From positions 1 to 29,075 of the forward strand of contig CAYNNP010000056.1 in NCBI GenBank assembly GCA_964398215.1: a stretch of 29,075 nt of DNA, in the 5' to 3' direction. The notes below the pieces were generated by a model. It was not told the DNA's origin, did not search any database, and saw nothing but the letters and a program-made list of their open reading frames with translations. Position 1 is the first letter of the stretch; each line of letters begins with the position of its first letter. The position numbers and the translations under genes were made by a program. Below are positions 1-8,670 of this stretch, piece after piece. This DNA is from CAYNNP01 sp964398215. Lineage in GTDB: Bacteria > Planctomycetota > Planctomycetia > Pirellulales > Pirellulaceae.

Positions 1-100
1 AAAGCGCAGCTCCAAAACGCGTGAGCGAGGGACCGAATCAAGATTGATTGTCCCTCGCTAACGCTTCGGGTTACCAAAAAAGCGCAGCTCCAAAACGCGT
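1..100. repeat. Intergenic repeat: 22-bp direct repeat flanking a 10-bp hairpin
   Basis: An identical 22-bp sequence (begins AAAGCGCAGCTCC) occurs at 1-22 and 79-100. Between the copies lies a perfect 10-bp inverted repeat, AGCGAGGGAC at 24-33 and GTCCCTCGCT at 50-59, with a 16-nt loop, followed by GCTAACGCTTCGGGTTACC. The block may continue beyond the left edge. It sits downstream of the minus-strand gene at 168-1595 and could fold in its transcript. There is no T-run, so I do not call it an intrinsic terminator. The end of this block loosely resembles the repeat near 25415-25465. Confidence 0.7.
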
Positions 101-167
101 TTGCGCTGTTCCGGCACGTATCGCGTCCTCGGTCCGGCCTACACCAAGCACCTCCTGAAAACCGAAT

Positions 168-1595
168 TCAGACCTTGGACTTTGCGGCAATTTTCTCTAG
201 CGACTGTGACCGGAAACTACTCGCGTCCACACCGCTTTCTGGTGGCAACGACTTCAAAATCGTTTCTTTCGCCGAATCGAATACATCCTTCGTTCCCGCC
301 GTGACTGACCAACGCGAATTAATGAAAACATAGTACCTAGCGATCAATCTCAAGTCGCGAAGTAGCGCCGCAGCGATCAAATTGGCTTGCGTTTTTGCTC
401 CCGGCGTGTGGATTTCTCCAATCAAGGCAAGTCGTTTTGCATCCGACGCGAATCGCAACACATCACGTCGCAACGTGTGATTGATACCCTTGGAATCCTC
501 GTTGCCCCAAACATTAAAACGCTCTTCCGCCGGATCGGGTCGCAGCCTTTCACGCAATAGCCGAGATGTGATTTTGGCCGACAGAGTAACGATTTCGTTG
601 GCTTGATCTGTCGTGACAACCTTGGCATCCAATCCAACCGCAGCCTTCAATGCCCGCCGCGCACCATCGACATCCTGCTCGCCGAAACTACCAAACTTTC
701 GCATGTCGGCCAAAAGCTGATCGACCGACCGAGACTCCAGTCGATGATCCGCGCGTTTGAGAGCAACGTCAACAAACCACTCAATACCTGGGCCATCGGG
801 CACCGCCCGCTCATACTCTTTCAACACATGCAATATGCGCTGACTGCCTGGCAATTCGGGTTGGTCGACGGTCTGAACCAACGAACTCGCCAACATGCTC
901 AGCATGTGCCGCGCCGTTTCTGCTTGATCTTCACGGCTGTTCTTTGCCGCATACTCGCTGACCGCATCTTTCAACACGGTTCCAATTCGCTTTGATCGCA
1001 ATCGTTTCAAATCGGCAAGCGGAATCGATGGTGCCTTGTAAGGTCTCACGCCCGAAATCGCAGCCTGATAGAACGCATCGTCGCCGGACAACTGCCACTT
1101 TTCCGTCACTCCATCGACCGTCGAATCCACATGATGAAAGATCTCGTGATGCAGCGTCAGTGACAACTGGCCTTCGGAATAGAAACTTGCTGCGATCGCA
1201 TCCGTTCCGTTGTAAACACCGTAATACCGATAGCCGCCCAACTCCTTGTCGTATTCACGATGCTGGTCCGTCGTGGTTTTGGATGCACAAACCGCAAATA
1301 CACCAATTTTTTTCAAGCCGACCTTTTCAAAGAACCGCGGCGGATACAAACGTGATTCTTCGATACAAGTTTCTATCGCAGAAAGCTTCTGTGCGTCAAC
1401 AAGTGGTTTCAGAATGTCGTGATACTTTCCCGGTGGCAGGTCATCACGAGAAAACACAATTTCAGCGCCAGTGCACTGCGTGAACTTTGCCAACGCCTCC
1501 TCCAGTGCATTTTCCTGAACCCTCTGGCACCAGGCTGCCGTGGGAACACTGAAACAGAATGCCACCGCCCAAAACAAACTCACCCCGAATTTCAT
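168..1595 (-). CDS. Secreted HExxH metallopeptidase-like protein
   Basis: A 475-residue protein with an N-terminal signal peptide (hydrophobic residues 4-20, likely cleavage near AWCQ), so it should be exported. Residues 150-154 read HEIFH, a zinc-peptidase HExxH motif followed by another His and Asp. About 70 residues later comes EYAAKNSREDQAET; its EDxxE segment (E222-E226) resembles the place where gluzincin-type peptidases supply their third zinc ligand. The first half carries these motifs, while the second half is mostly helical and unrecognised. The start is the ATG at 1595, directly before the signal peptide. The LRR gene lies 78 nt upstream on the same strand, so the two may be co-transcribed. 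I infer a zinc peptidase; the substrate is unknown and catalysis is not proven by motif alone. Confidence 0.7.
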   Translation of the reverse strand: MKFGVSLFWAVAFCFSVPTAAWCQRVQENALEEALAKFTQCTGAEIVFSRDDLPPGKYHDILKPLVDAQKLSAIETCIEESRLYPPRFFEKVGLKKIGVFAVCASKTTTDQHREYDKELGGYRYYGVYNGTDAIAASFYSEGQLSLTLHHEIFHHVDSTVDGVTEKWQLSGDDAFYQAAISGVRPYKAPSIPLADLKRLRSKRIGTVLKDAVSEYAAKNSREDQAETARHMLSMLASSLVQTVDQPELPGSQRILHVLKEYERAVPDGPGIEWFVDVALKRADHRLESRSVDQLLADMRKFGSFGEQDVDGARRALKAAVGLDAKVVTTDQANEIVTLSAKITSRLLRERLRPDPAEERFNVWGNEDSKGINHTLRRDVLRFASDAKRLALIGEIHTPGAKTQANLIAAALLRDLRLIARYYVFINSRWSVTAGTKDVFDSAKETILKSLPPESGVDASSFRSQSLEKIAAKSKV

Positions 1596-1673
1596 ACCTG
1601 AATCCCCTTTGGCTGGTTACCAGAATGACCGCTGCTTATCTCCTTACGCAGCGGACCCAGCATTCGTTCACTC

Positions 1674-2930
1674 TCACCAAACCCTGCATTTCGGCAGCAT
1701 TTGTTTGATTCGTGCAAGCCCTTTCTGCGTGACGCGAGTTTGCTCCAAGCCAATCATTCGCAGCGACCCCATCTGCAATAACTGTTCGATTCCAGCATCA
1801 GTAACGGGCACCCGAACCATGAACAGTTCGTCCAGCTGTTTCAGTGCACTGACATGAAGCATCGCTTTGTCAGTCAGTTTTAAACCTGATAAATGCAGCC
1901 CCTTCAGGTTGGGCAATTCAACAAGCCGCTCCATGCCAGCATCGCTGACCTGAGTAGACCCCAAGTCCAATGACTCCAAATTCTTAAGCTTCCCAATGTG
2001 CTGCATCGCCTGGTCGCCAACATTTGTGCCAATCAAATTCAATTCCGTCAACTTCTCCAGCGTGACCAACTGATCGAGCATGGAACCGTCTAACCCTGCT
2101 TGGTCCAGATTCAAGTACTCAAGCTGTTTTAAGTTGCCGATCAAAGCGAACACCTCGTCGTCAATCAACGGCATTCGCGCCAGAGTCAGCCTCCTCAGGC
2201 CTGGCATGCTTTTCAAGAAAGCGGTTCCTTGGCTGGATACCTCTTCCGACAAACCCGCGTGCGTCAAATGAAACTCTTTCAGCCCAGCTAGATTGCCAAG
2301 CGCTTCCAGCGCGTCGTCGCTGGTCCAAACAATATCTAGTTTCAGCGTCCGCAACTGATCAAGCTCCGCGATCTCCTTGAAATCATCCCGATCCAATTCA
2401 CCGAAATCGATCTGCAAATTCTCCAAGCGCTTCAACTGAGAGATCCCACGAAGGCGTTTGGTTCGTGCCGGCTTCAAAACCAACCGCTTCAGTTGCCTGC
2501 ACAGAATCAACGATTTCCAGGCTTCATCAAACTGTTCCTCCGTTAGAAAAACCTCCAGTTGTTCCAGCGAACGTAGTCCAGGAAGCAGCTTGGCTATCTC
2601 CACCGCATTTTTGCGAGGCACATAAACTCCCTGCACATCGTAAACCGCGTCGGTGCCGAATTTGGCAACCAGCCAATCATCAAGTCGCTCGCGCCACGTG
2701 CTTGCTGTGACAACAACGTTCGGTGAATGTCGATCCAAATATCGTTGCTCGTACGTCACCCCTGCGCCCAGGTCGGTCAACTGCTTGACAATCGACTTTT
2801 GCTTTTCCACCCGTTGGAACCAAACGCCCGCCGTCGCACAAATGACCCCACAAACTGCAACCAGCAATATCAACTGCCGGATGCTAAATCGGGGAATCAT
2901 CCTAACAAGCAAGCGGCGCATGAACTGCAT
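1674..2930 (-). CDS. Membrane-anchored leucine-rich-repeat protein
   Basis: About 418 residues from the chosen ATG at 2930; a TTG at 2978 or an internal ATG (protein MIPRFSIRQL) are alternatives, and no strong ribosome site decides between them. A basic N-terminus ending in RFSIRQL precedes one transmembrane helix (ILLVAVCGVICATAGVWF), giving a type II anchor. The rest is a run of roughly 24-residue leucine-rich repeats with the pattern LxxLxxLxLxxTxVTDAGM, clearest in the C-terminal half (for example LKNLESLDLGSTQVSDAGM). Such LRR proteins are abundant in planctomycetes and usually mediate protein contacts; no enzymatic domain is visible. Partner and function are unknown. It is divergent from the Hsp70 operon across about 190 bp. 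Confidence 0.8.
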   Translation of the reverse strand: MQFMRRLLVRMIPRFSIRQLILLVAVCGVICATAGVWFQRVEKQKSIVKQLTDLGAGVTYEQRYLDRHSPNVVVTASTWRERLDDWLVAKFGTDAVYDVQGVYVPRKNAVEIAKLLPGLRSLEQLEVFLTEEQFDEAWKSLILCRQLKRLVLKPARTKRLRGISQLKRLENLQIDFGELDRDDFKEIAELDQLRTLKLDIVWTSDDALEALGNLAGLKEFHLTHAGLSEEVSSQGTAFLKSMPGLRRLTLARMPLIDDEVFALIGNLKQLEYLNLDQAGLDGSMLDQLVTLEKLTELNLIGTNVGDQAMQHIGKLKNLESLDLGSTQVSDAGMERLVELPNLKGLHLSGLKLTDKAMLHVSALKQLDELFMVRVPVTDAGIEQLLQMGSLRMIGLEQTRVTQKGLARIKQMLPKCRVW

Positions 2931-3124
2931 GGATCGAAAACCGATTGATTGACGTAAGGAAAGGTAGGACGCGCACAAAACTCCAGGCTAACGCATGTCC
3001 GGGCAGTCTACCACGGTTCTTCCGCTGACTAGCTTTTAAAACGGTACCCGTTGACGCCACCGGTAGGTTTGCGAAGCTTTCGTTTTGAATTCCACGATTG
3101 TTCGTTTTTTCGAGAGTCTTACAG

Positions 3125-3682
3125 ATGAGATTGGGAATCGCGATCCGAGCTTTTTCGGCTGCATTATTCAACCGTGACACATCAACCGCCATCGCCGCGG
3201 TCTTGGACGGCACCTCCGTTCCCGCTATCGCTGAAGCTGCAACAGAACCTAAAAAAAGCTCTGCCAAGGCAGCCACGCAAACGCCAAAGCCCGTTCGCCC
3301 CACGCGCGACGCGGCGGTTTCATTGCTGGGAACCTTGCAACGCGAAGCACGTTTGATCGATTTGGTTCAAGAAGACTTGGCCCAATATTCCGATGCCCAA
3401 GTCGGTGCAGCGGCTCGGCCGTGTCTCATGCAGTGCGCTCAAACACTGAAGCGACACTTTGCATTGGCTCCAGTCATCGATGCGGCCGAGGGTGACACGG
3501 TGACGACGCAACCCGATGCGTCGGCTGCACGATTGCAATGGGTTGGCGATTCTGCTGAAGCCAGCAAGAGCCAGGGCAAACTGATTCACCATGGTTGGCT
3601 GGCCACCAAAGTAGAACTTTCGGAGTGGACCGGCGACGAAGCCGACATGATGATCGTTGCCCCCGCGCAAGTCCAAGCGTAG
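3125..3682 (+). CDS. DUF2760 family protein, first gene of the Hsp70 operon
   Basis: A 185-residue protein starting MRLGIAIRAF at the ATG at 3125; an upstream TTG at 3098 is possible but less likely. An Ala/Pro/Lys-rich linker (about residues 40-70) separates the N-terminal helix from the conserved body, which contains SLLGTLQREARLIDLVQEDL and a C-terminal LIHHGWLATKVELSEW block, both typical of DUF2760 as I know it. No signal peptide or catalytic motif is visible. The stop is 106 nt before the first Hsp70 start on the same strand, so the three genes probably form one operon. DUF2760 proteins commonly sit beside atypical Hsp70 genes, so I infer an accessory or client-linking role for this Hsp70 pair. 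The biochemical role is not known to me. Confidence 0.78.
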   Translation: MRLGIAIRAFSAALFNRDTSTAIAAVLDGTSVPAIAEAATEPKKSSAKAATQTPKPVRPTRDAAVSLLGTLQREARLIDLVQEDLAQYSDAQVGAAARPCLMQCAQTLKRHFALAPVIDAAEGDTVTTQPDASAARLQWVGDSAEASKSQGKLIHHGWLATKVELSEWTGDEADMMIVAPAQVQA

Positions 3683-3788
3683 CTCGCAACCAAACTGATC
3701 GTGTATCCAATGCGGCCAACCCTGCAGATTCGCGACCGCAGCGGCGCGGTGCAATGTTTTTTGAAAATCCAAATTGTCTTGTAAATCT

Positions 3789-5582
3789 ATGACTGCACGA
3801 TTCTCTGTTGGTATTGATCTCGGAACGACAAATTCGGTCGTCGCATTCACGCGCTGCGATGATGAATACGCGGAAACAGAGTTGCTGCAAATTCCACAAG
3901 TGGTCGCCCCTGGACAGGTCGAATCGCGCGAGTTTCTTCCATCGTTTCTGTACCTACCGCGGGCGGGCGAAGTCGATTCGTTGCGGACGCCGCTAGGTGA
4001 AGACCCAGAACTGGGAATCGTGGGTATCTACGCGCGGTCGCAGGCAGCCGAAAATCCACAGCGTGTCGTTGCGGCTTCCAAAAGTTGGCTCTGTCACGGC
4101 AAAGTCGGACGCACCGATGCTGTCTTGCCATGGCAATCGCCCGAAGAGGTTCCCAAAGTATCAGCGTTTGACTGCGCCGTTCGCTATTTGTGTCACATCG
4201 TTCGCAGCTGGAATGCAGCGCACCCTCACGACAAATTGTCAAACCAAAACGTTGTCTTGACCGTACCGGCATCATTCGACCCGGCAGCACGCGAACTGAC
4301 CCGCGAAGCAGCCCTGAAGTCCGGACTGCCTACCGACTTTGTCCTCTTAGAAGAACCACAGGCTGCAGTTTATCGCTGGCTTGGGTCAAAGGGCGACGGT
4401 TGGCGATCCACTCTCAGCCCCGGCGACACGTTGCTGGTCGTCGATGTTGGCGGTGGCACAACTGACCTAACACTTGTTGGAGTATCAGAGCTAGCTGGCG
4501 AACTGAGCTTGCAGCGACTGGCCGTTGGCAATCACTTGTTGATTGGTGGCGACAATATGGATTTGGCATTGGCTCATCTAGTTTCTCAACGGCTTAACGA
4601 ACAAGGCCACGATTTGGATCCGTGGCAAAGTGTTTCATTGTGGCACGCATGCCGTGATGCAAAAGAACTTTTGTTGTCAGATGCTGGCCCAGAGACTCAG
4701 ACAATTTCGGTCTTGGGGCGAGGCAGTTCACTGATCGGTGGCACCATTTCAACAGAACTATCCAAAAGTGATGCACAGGACTTGATCCTCGAAGGCTTTT
4801 TTCCAGCCTGCAGTATCAGCGCGGTGCCTCAGCGACAGGCTGCATCAGGTTTTCAAGACATCGGTTTGCCGTATGAATCGGATCCCGCGATTACCAAACA
4901 GGTCGCGGCGTTTCTAACCAGCCATCAAGCTACCGGCACAGACGGCGGTCATGATTCGATGCCGACTCATGTCTTGTACAACGGTGGTGTTTTTCGCAGC
5001 GAGAGTTTACAGCGGCGGATGCACGAAACCATCAAGGCTTGGTGTGACCAAGAACCGGCCGTGCTGGGTGGCGCTCAAGACCTGAATACTTCGGTTGCCG
5101 TTGGTGGTGCCTATTATGGCTGGGCAAAGCAACAGGGCGGAATCAGGATCCGCGGTGGAACAGCGCGATCATATTACGTTGGAATCGAAACGGCTGGGCT
5201 GGCCATTCCCGGAGCCCCGCGACCCTTGAGAGCCTTGTGTGTTGCCGCACGCGGGATGGAGGAAGGAACACAAGTTGATGTGCCTGGCGATTCGGTTGGC
5301 ATCATTGTCGGATCGCCCGCGCGGTTTCGGTTCTTTTCATCGACTGCCCGCCCCGATGATCCCGTTGGCAAGACACTTGACCGCTGGAGCCCCCAAGAGT
5401 TGGTCGAAAGCGAATCGATTGAACTGAGTCTGACCAGCGATTCAGCTGGCGATGATCCGTTTGTGCCCGTCCGGTTCGTCAGCCGAGTCACCGAATTGGG
5501 CATGTTCGAGCTATGGTGCTACAGCACTCGGAATGATGACCAATGGAAAATGGAATTCAATGTCCGCAACGATGATACTTGA
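3789..5582 (+). CDS. Non-canonical Hsp70 family ATPase (short form)
   Basis: A 597-residue actin-fold ATPase. The ATG at 3789 is chosen because MTARFSVGIDLGTTNS starts the phosphate-1 loop as in other Hsp70s. Further motifs are a NPQRVVAASKSWL segment (about 89-101) matching the DnaK catalytic-lysine region, LTVPASFDPAARELT (about 158-171), the phosphate-2 loop VVDVGGGTTD (217-226, where DnaK has GGGTFD), and the adenosine-site YNGGVFRSE (about 400). Only about 150 residues follow the ATPase domain, forming a beta-rich segment; the helical lid and any EEVD-like tail are missing. It is clearly paralogous to the next gene. No DnaJ or GrpE is encoded nearby. I infer an ATP-dependent chaperone or remodelling factor whose partners are encoded in this operon. 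Ribosome binding site is not evident. Confidence 0.88.
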   Translation: MTARFSVGIDLGTTNSVVAFTRCDDEYAETELLQIPQVVAPGQVESREFLPSFLYLPRAGEVDSLRTPLGEDPELGIVGIYARSQAAENPQRVVAASKSWLCHGKVGRTDAVLPWQSPEEVPKVSAFDCAVRYLCHIVRSWNAAHPHDKLSNQNVVLTVPASFDPAARELTREAALKSGLPTDFVLLEEPQAAVYRWLGSKGDGWRSTLSPGDTLLVVDVGGGTTDLTLVGVSELAGELSLQRLAVGNHLLIGGDNMDLALAHLVSQRLNEQGHDLDPWQSVSLWHACRDAKELLLSDAGPETQTISVLGRGSSLIGGTISTELSKSDAQDLILEGFFPACSISAVPQRQAASGFQDIGLPYESDPAITKQVAAFLTSHQATGTDGGHDSMPTHVLYNGGVFRSESLQRRMHETIKAWCDQEPAVLGGAQDLNTSVAVGGAYYGWAKQQGGIRIRGGTARSYYVGIETAGLAIPGAPRPLRALCVAARGMEEGTQVDVPGDSVGIIVGSPARFRFFSSTARPDDPVGKTLDRWSPQELVESESIELSLTSDSAGDDPFVPVRFVSRVTELGMFELWCYSTRNDDQWKMEFNVRNDDT

Positions 5583-5713
5583 ACCAAGCGAGTCGCTAGA
5601 CGCGTGCGCGAAAACACGGTGCGAAAATCCGTGATCGGAATGCCGCAGCCGAGAGTAAAGTAGGTGCCTTTGAGCTGGGAACGGCCCCCGAAAGATGAAA
5701 CTGATATTTGGGA

Positions 5714-8578
5714 ATGAAAAACTCTGTGAGTGATAGCCAGGATTTAGTAGTCGGCGACAATGACGAACCAGCGCGTTCGCGTTTTGTCGTTGGAATCGAC
5801 TTGGGGACGACTAATTGCGCCGTCTGCTTTGTTGACACGTTGACTGACGAAGATGGCAATCCTGGGCGAAACGTTGAAACTTTCCCCTTGAATCAGTGGG
5901 TCGATCTTGGCCAACACGAGCCGCGCGAAACACTGCCTTCGTTCCACTACGAACTAACCAGTTCGGAACGCGATGCGTGCGAGTTTCAACTGCCGTGGCA
6001 ACAGCAACCTCAAGTAGCCTGTGTTGGCGTCATGGCGCGCGACGCTGGACTACGCAATCCTGGTCGGCGTACTGCGTCTGCAAAGAGTTGGTTGTCGCAC
6101 GATGGCGTCGATCGATCCGCAGATTTTTTGCCGTGGCACGGTGATGCCAACGTAGCACGGTTGTCTCCTGTCACTGCATCCGCACGCTACTTGGCACATA
6201 TTCGTGATTGCTGGGACAACGCACATCCCGATCATCCACTGCAAGAACAGGACGTTGTCATCACATTGCCGGCATCGTTCGATGAGGTCGCTAGGGATTT
6301 GACGGTCCGCGCAGCGAGGCTTGCTGGATTGCCACGTGTGTATTTGATCGAAGAACCGCAGGCTGCTTTCTATGCTTGGATTGATCGACAGGGCACCCAG
6401 TGGCAGCAGACCGTTACGAGTGGCCAATTGATTTTGGTCTGCGACATCGGCGGTGGGACAACCGACTTGACATTGATCCGTGTCAAACCGGCCGGTGAAG
6501 GCCAACAGCAAGTTCAGTTTCACCGGGTGGCCGTTGGCAAACACCTGATTTTGGGCGGTGACAATCTTGACTTGGCGATCGCCAAGTTGGCCGAAGGAAA
6601 AATGATCGAATCGGGTTCAGTCACTGAACTCTCATCGAATCAGTGGGATCGTCTGCTGGGAGTTGCCCGTCAAGTCAAAGAAGTGATGCTGGGAGCCCAG
6701 CGTCCTAGTAGTTACACGATCAGCCTTCCCGCAGAAGGCTCACGTCTTGTCGGCGGTGCAATCCAAGTACAAATATCTGCCGAAGATTTAGATAATGTGA
6801 TCTTGGGCGGATTTTTTCCCGCGGTCAGTTTGGATGCCAAACCAGTTGCCGGCGCAAGCGGCTTTCAAGAGTTTGGACTTCCCTACGCAGCAGACCCTGC
6901 GATCACACGTCACTTGGCAGAATTTTTGTCGGTACACCGCAGAACCGGGATCGACGCGGATGATTCCAACGCTGCAGATCGCCCCGACATGGTGCTGTTC
7001 AACGGCGGCGTCATGGAATCAGAACTTCTGCGCAGTCGCGTCGTCGATCAGTTGTCCGATTGGTTCCGGAAATCGAAGGATGATTCGTGGCAGCCTGAGT
7101 TGCTAAAAGCTCCCCGACTGGATCTAGCGGTTGCTCAGGGCGCAGCGTACTACGGTTTGGTTCGTCGTGGTGAAGGTGTTCGGATCGCAGCAAACTTGGG
7201 CCGTTCGTACTACATGCAGGTTCAAGACAATCCGCCCAAGGCCATTTGTTTGGTTCCTGGCTCGGCTCAGCCCGGTCAGCGATTCCGCGCCGGTGGTGCC
7301 GCACTGCGTTTACAAATTGGGGCTCCCGTTCAATTCCCACTTTGGGTCAGTAGCACGCGGCTGTCCGATGCGGCAGGCCAGCTGATCACCATTGAACCTG
7401 CGGAGGCGACTCCCCTGCCGCCAATTTGCACGGCACTGAAGCTCAGTCGCAAATCGGTTGAATCGACAATCGACGTTTTTGTTGAAGCCGAATTGAGTGA
7501 AATTGGAACCGTGGGCCTGTATTGCGTCGATGCGGAATCCGGCAAACGTTGGAAGCTAGAGTTTGATATTCGCAGCACACTTGAAACCGATCGTTCTGCT
7601 CACGCTGGTGGTGGCGAAGCAGCCGGGATTGTCGATGCAGAAACGACCGCCCACTGCCAGCAATTGGTCGAATCTGTTTTCGCAAACGATGGAGAAACAC
7701 CACCAGCAAAATTGATCAAATCAATTCAACGCGAAACAGAATCATCACGGCATCGTTGGCCACCATCGCTACTGCGAGAGATGTGGCGTTCGCTTAGCGA
7801 GCACGAGACCGGCCGACGAAAGAGCGCACAGCACGAGGCGCGATGGTTGAACATGGCGGGTTTTTGTTTGCGTCCCGGTTACGGTGTCGCCGTGGATGAT
7901 TGGCGTGTCGCTCAAACTTGGAAACAGATTTACGGAAAAATCGCTTTCCCAACAGCACAATCACGTAGTGAATCATTGATTCTGTGGCGGCGAATCGCAG
8001 GTGGATTAACATCCGGACAACAACAACAATTGGCATCGCCCTTGATCAGTTTGCTAAAAGGAAAGTCTGGCCGGATTGACCCAAATGAAACCGTTGAAGT
8101 TTGGCGTTTGCTCGGGTCGCTGGAAAGACTAGCGGCAACAGACAAAGTTGATCTTGGTCGGCTAGCAATTTCGATGCTTGGCAAACCAAAATTTGCAAAG
8201 AACCGGACGGCGCTGCTGTGGGCGATTGGTCGAATCGGTAGTCGCACACCGGTTTACGGTCCGCTAAACGCAACAGTGCGTCCCACAGAGGTTTCGGATT
8301 GGGTGGACCGCCTGGCCAAACAATCGTTGGATTCGGATGAAGCCATTGTTGCTGCGATGAATCTCTGCTTAGTCCAACTCGCTCGAATGACCGGCGATCG
8401 TTCGCGTGATCTACCGATTGATACTCGGACCATGGTCGCAGACTGTTTATCAAGCGCATCCGCATCGGAAAGGCTGATCAACCTGCTAACCGAGGTTGGT
8501 AGTCTGCAACCCGACGACGAAGCCGCCATCTTTGGCGATACGCTGCCACTAGGAATTCAATTGGTCCGCAGTTCGTAA
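5714..8578 (+). CDS. Non-canonical Hsp70 family ATPase with C-terminal helical DUF3731-type extension
   Basis: A 954-residue protein. The ATG at 5714 (MKNSVSDSQD) is preferred to the TTG at 5708. The Hsp70 ATPase domain has VGIDLGTTNCAV (26-37), LPASFDEVARDLT, the phosphate-2 loop DIGGGTTD (244-251) and LFNGGVMESE. A short beta segment like that of the upstream paralogue follows (GRSYYMQVQ onward, ending KLEFDIRS). From about residue 640 there is a roughly 310-residue alpha-helical region (HRWPPSLLREMWRSL, LNMAGFCLRPGYGV, LLWAIGRIGSR), which I assign to DUF3731 and which resembles HEAT-like helical pairs. The gene lies 131 nt after the first Hsp70 in the same direction. The pair looks like an old tandem duplication in which one copy kept or gained a scaffold domain. 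Its clients are unknown. Confidence 0.88.
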   Translation: MKNSVSDSQDLVVGDNDEPARSRFVVGIDLGTTNCAVCFVDTLTDEDGNPGRNVETFPLNQWVDLGQHEPRETLPSFHYELTSSERDACEFQLPWQQQPQVACVGVMARDAGLRNPGRRTASAKSWLSHDGVDRSADFLPWHGDANVARLSPVTASARYLAHIRDCWDNAHPDHPLQEQDVVITLPASFDEVARDLTVRAARLAGLPRVYLIEEPQAAFYAWIDRQGTQWQQTVTSGQLILVCDIGGGTTDLTLIRVKPAGEGQQQVQFHRVAVGKHLILGGDNLDLAIAKLAEGKMIESGSVTELSSNQWDRLLGVARQVKEVMLGAQRPSSYTISLPAEGSRLVGGAIQVQISAEDLDNVILGGFFPAVSLDAKPVAGASGFQEFGLPYAADPAITRHLAEFLSVHRRTGIDADDSNAADRPDMVLFNGGVMESELLRSRVVDQLSDWFRKSKDDSWQPELLKAPRLDLAVAQGAAYYGLVRRGEGVRIAANLGRSYYMQVQDNPPKAICLVPGSAQPGQRFRAGGAALRLQIGAPVQFPLWVSSTRLSDAAGQLITIEPAEATPLPPICTALKLSRKSVESTIDVFVEAELSEIGTVGLYCVDAESGKRWKLEFDIRSTLETDRSAHAGGGEAAGIVDAETTAHCQQLVESVFANDGETPPAKLIKSIQRETESSRHRWPPSLLREMWRSLSEHETGRRKSAQHEARWLNMAGFCLRPGYGVAVDDWRVAQTWKQIYGKIAFPTAQSRSESLILWRRIAGGLTSGQQQQLASPLISLLKGKSGRIDPNETVEVWRLLGSLERLAATDKVDLGRLAISMLGKPKFAKNRTALLWAIGRIGSRTPVYGPLNATVRPTEVSDWVDRLAKQSLDSDEAIVAAMNLCLVQLARMTGDRSRDLPIDTRTMVADCLSSASASERLINLLTEVGSLQPDDEAAIFGDTLPLGIQLVRSS

Positions 8579-8586
8579 ACAGTAGC

Positions 8587-8603
8587 CATATTTTTGTGAG
8601 CCG
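8587..8603. repeat. Isolated copy of the CATATTTTTGTGAGCCG box
   Basis: This 17-mer is identical to the left flank of the hairpin elements at 12789 and 14290. Here it is followed by CTGGCGCTAGCCACGGG rather than the GGCGATAGCCCC core, so it is either a diverged or truncated member of the family. It lies between the convergent ends of the second Hsp70 gene and the minus-strand gene at 8671. Confidence 0.55.
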
Positions 8604-8670
8604 CTGGCGCTAGCCACGGGCCTCGAAGAGTTAAGTTATCACCACAAGCCCTCAAAAACTTTCGGCCCTG

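Noticed and set aside
1..100. CRISPR array suggested by two identical 22-bp units
   Set aside because: Only two units are present, the intervening sequence is a palindrome rather than a unique spacer, and no cas gene is nearby.
2902..3303. 133-codon minus frame over the start of the DUF2760 gene
   Set aside because: It is antisense to recognised coding sequence and overlaps the LRR gene start; no family features.
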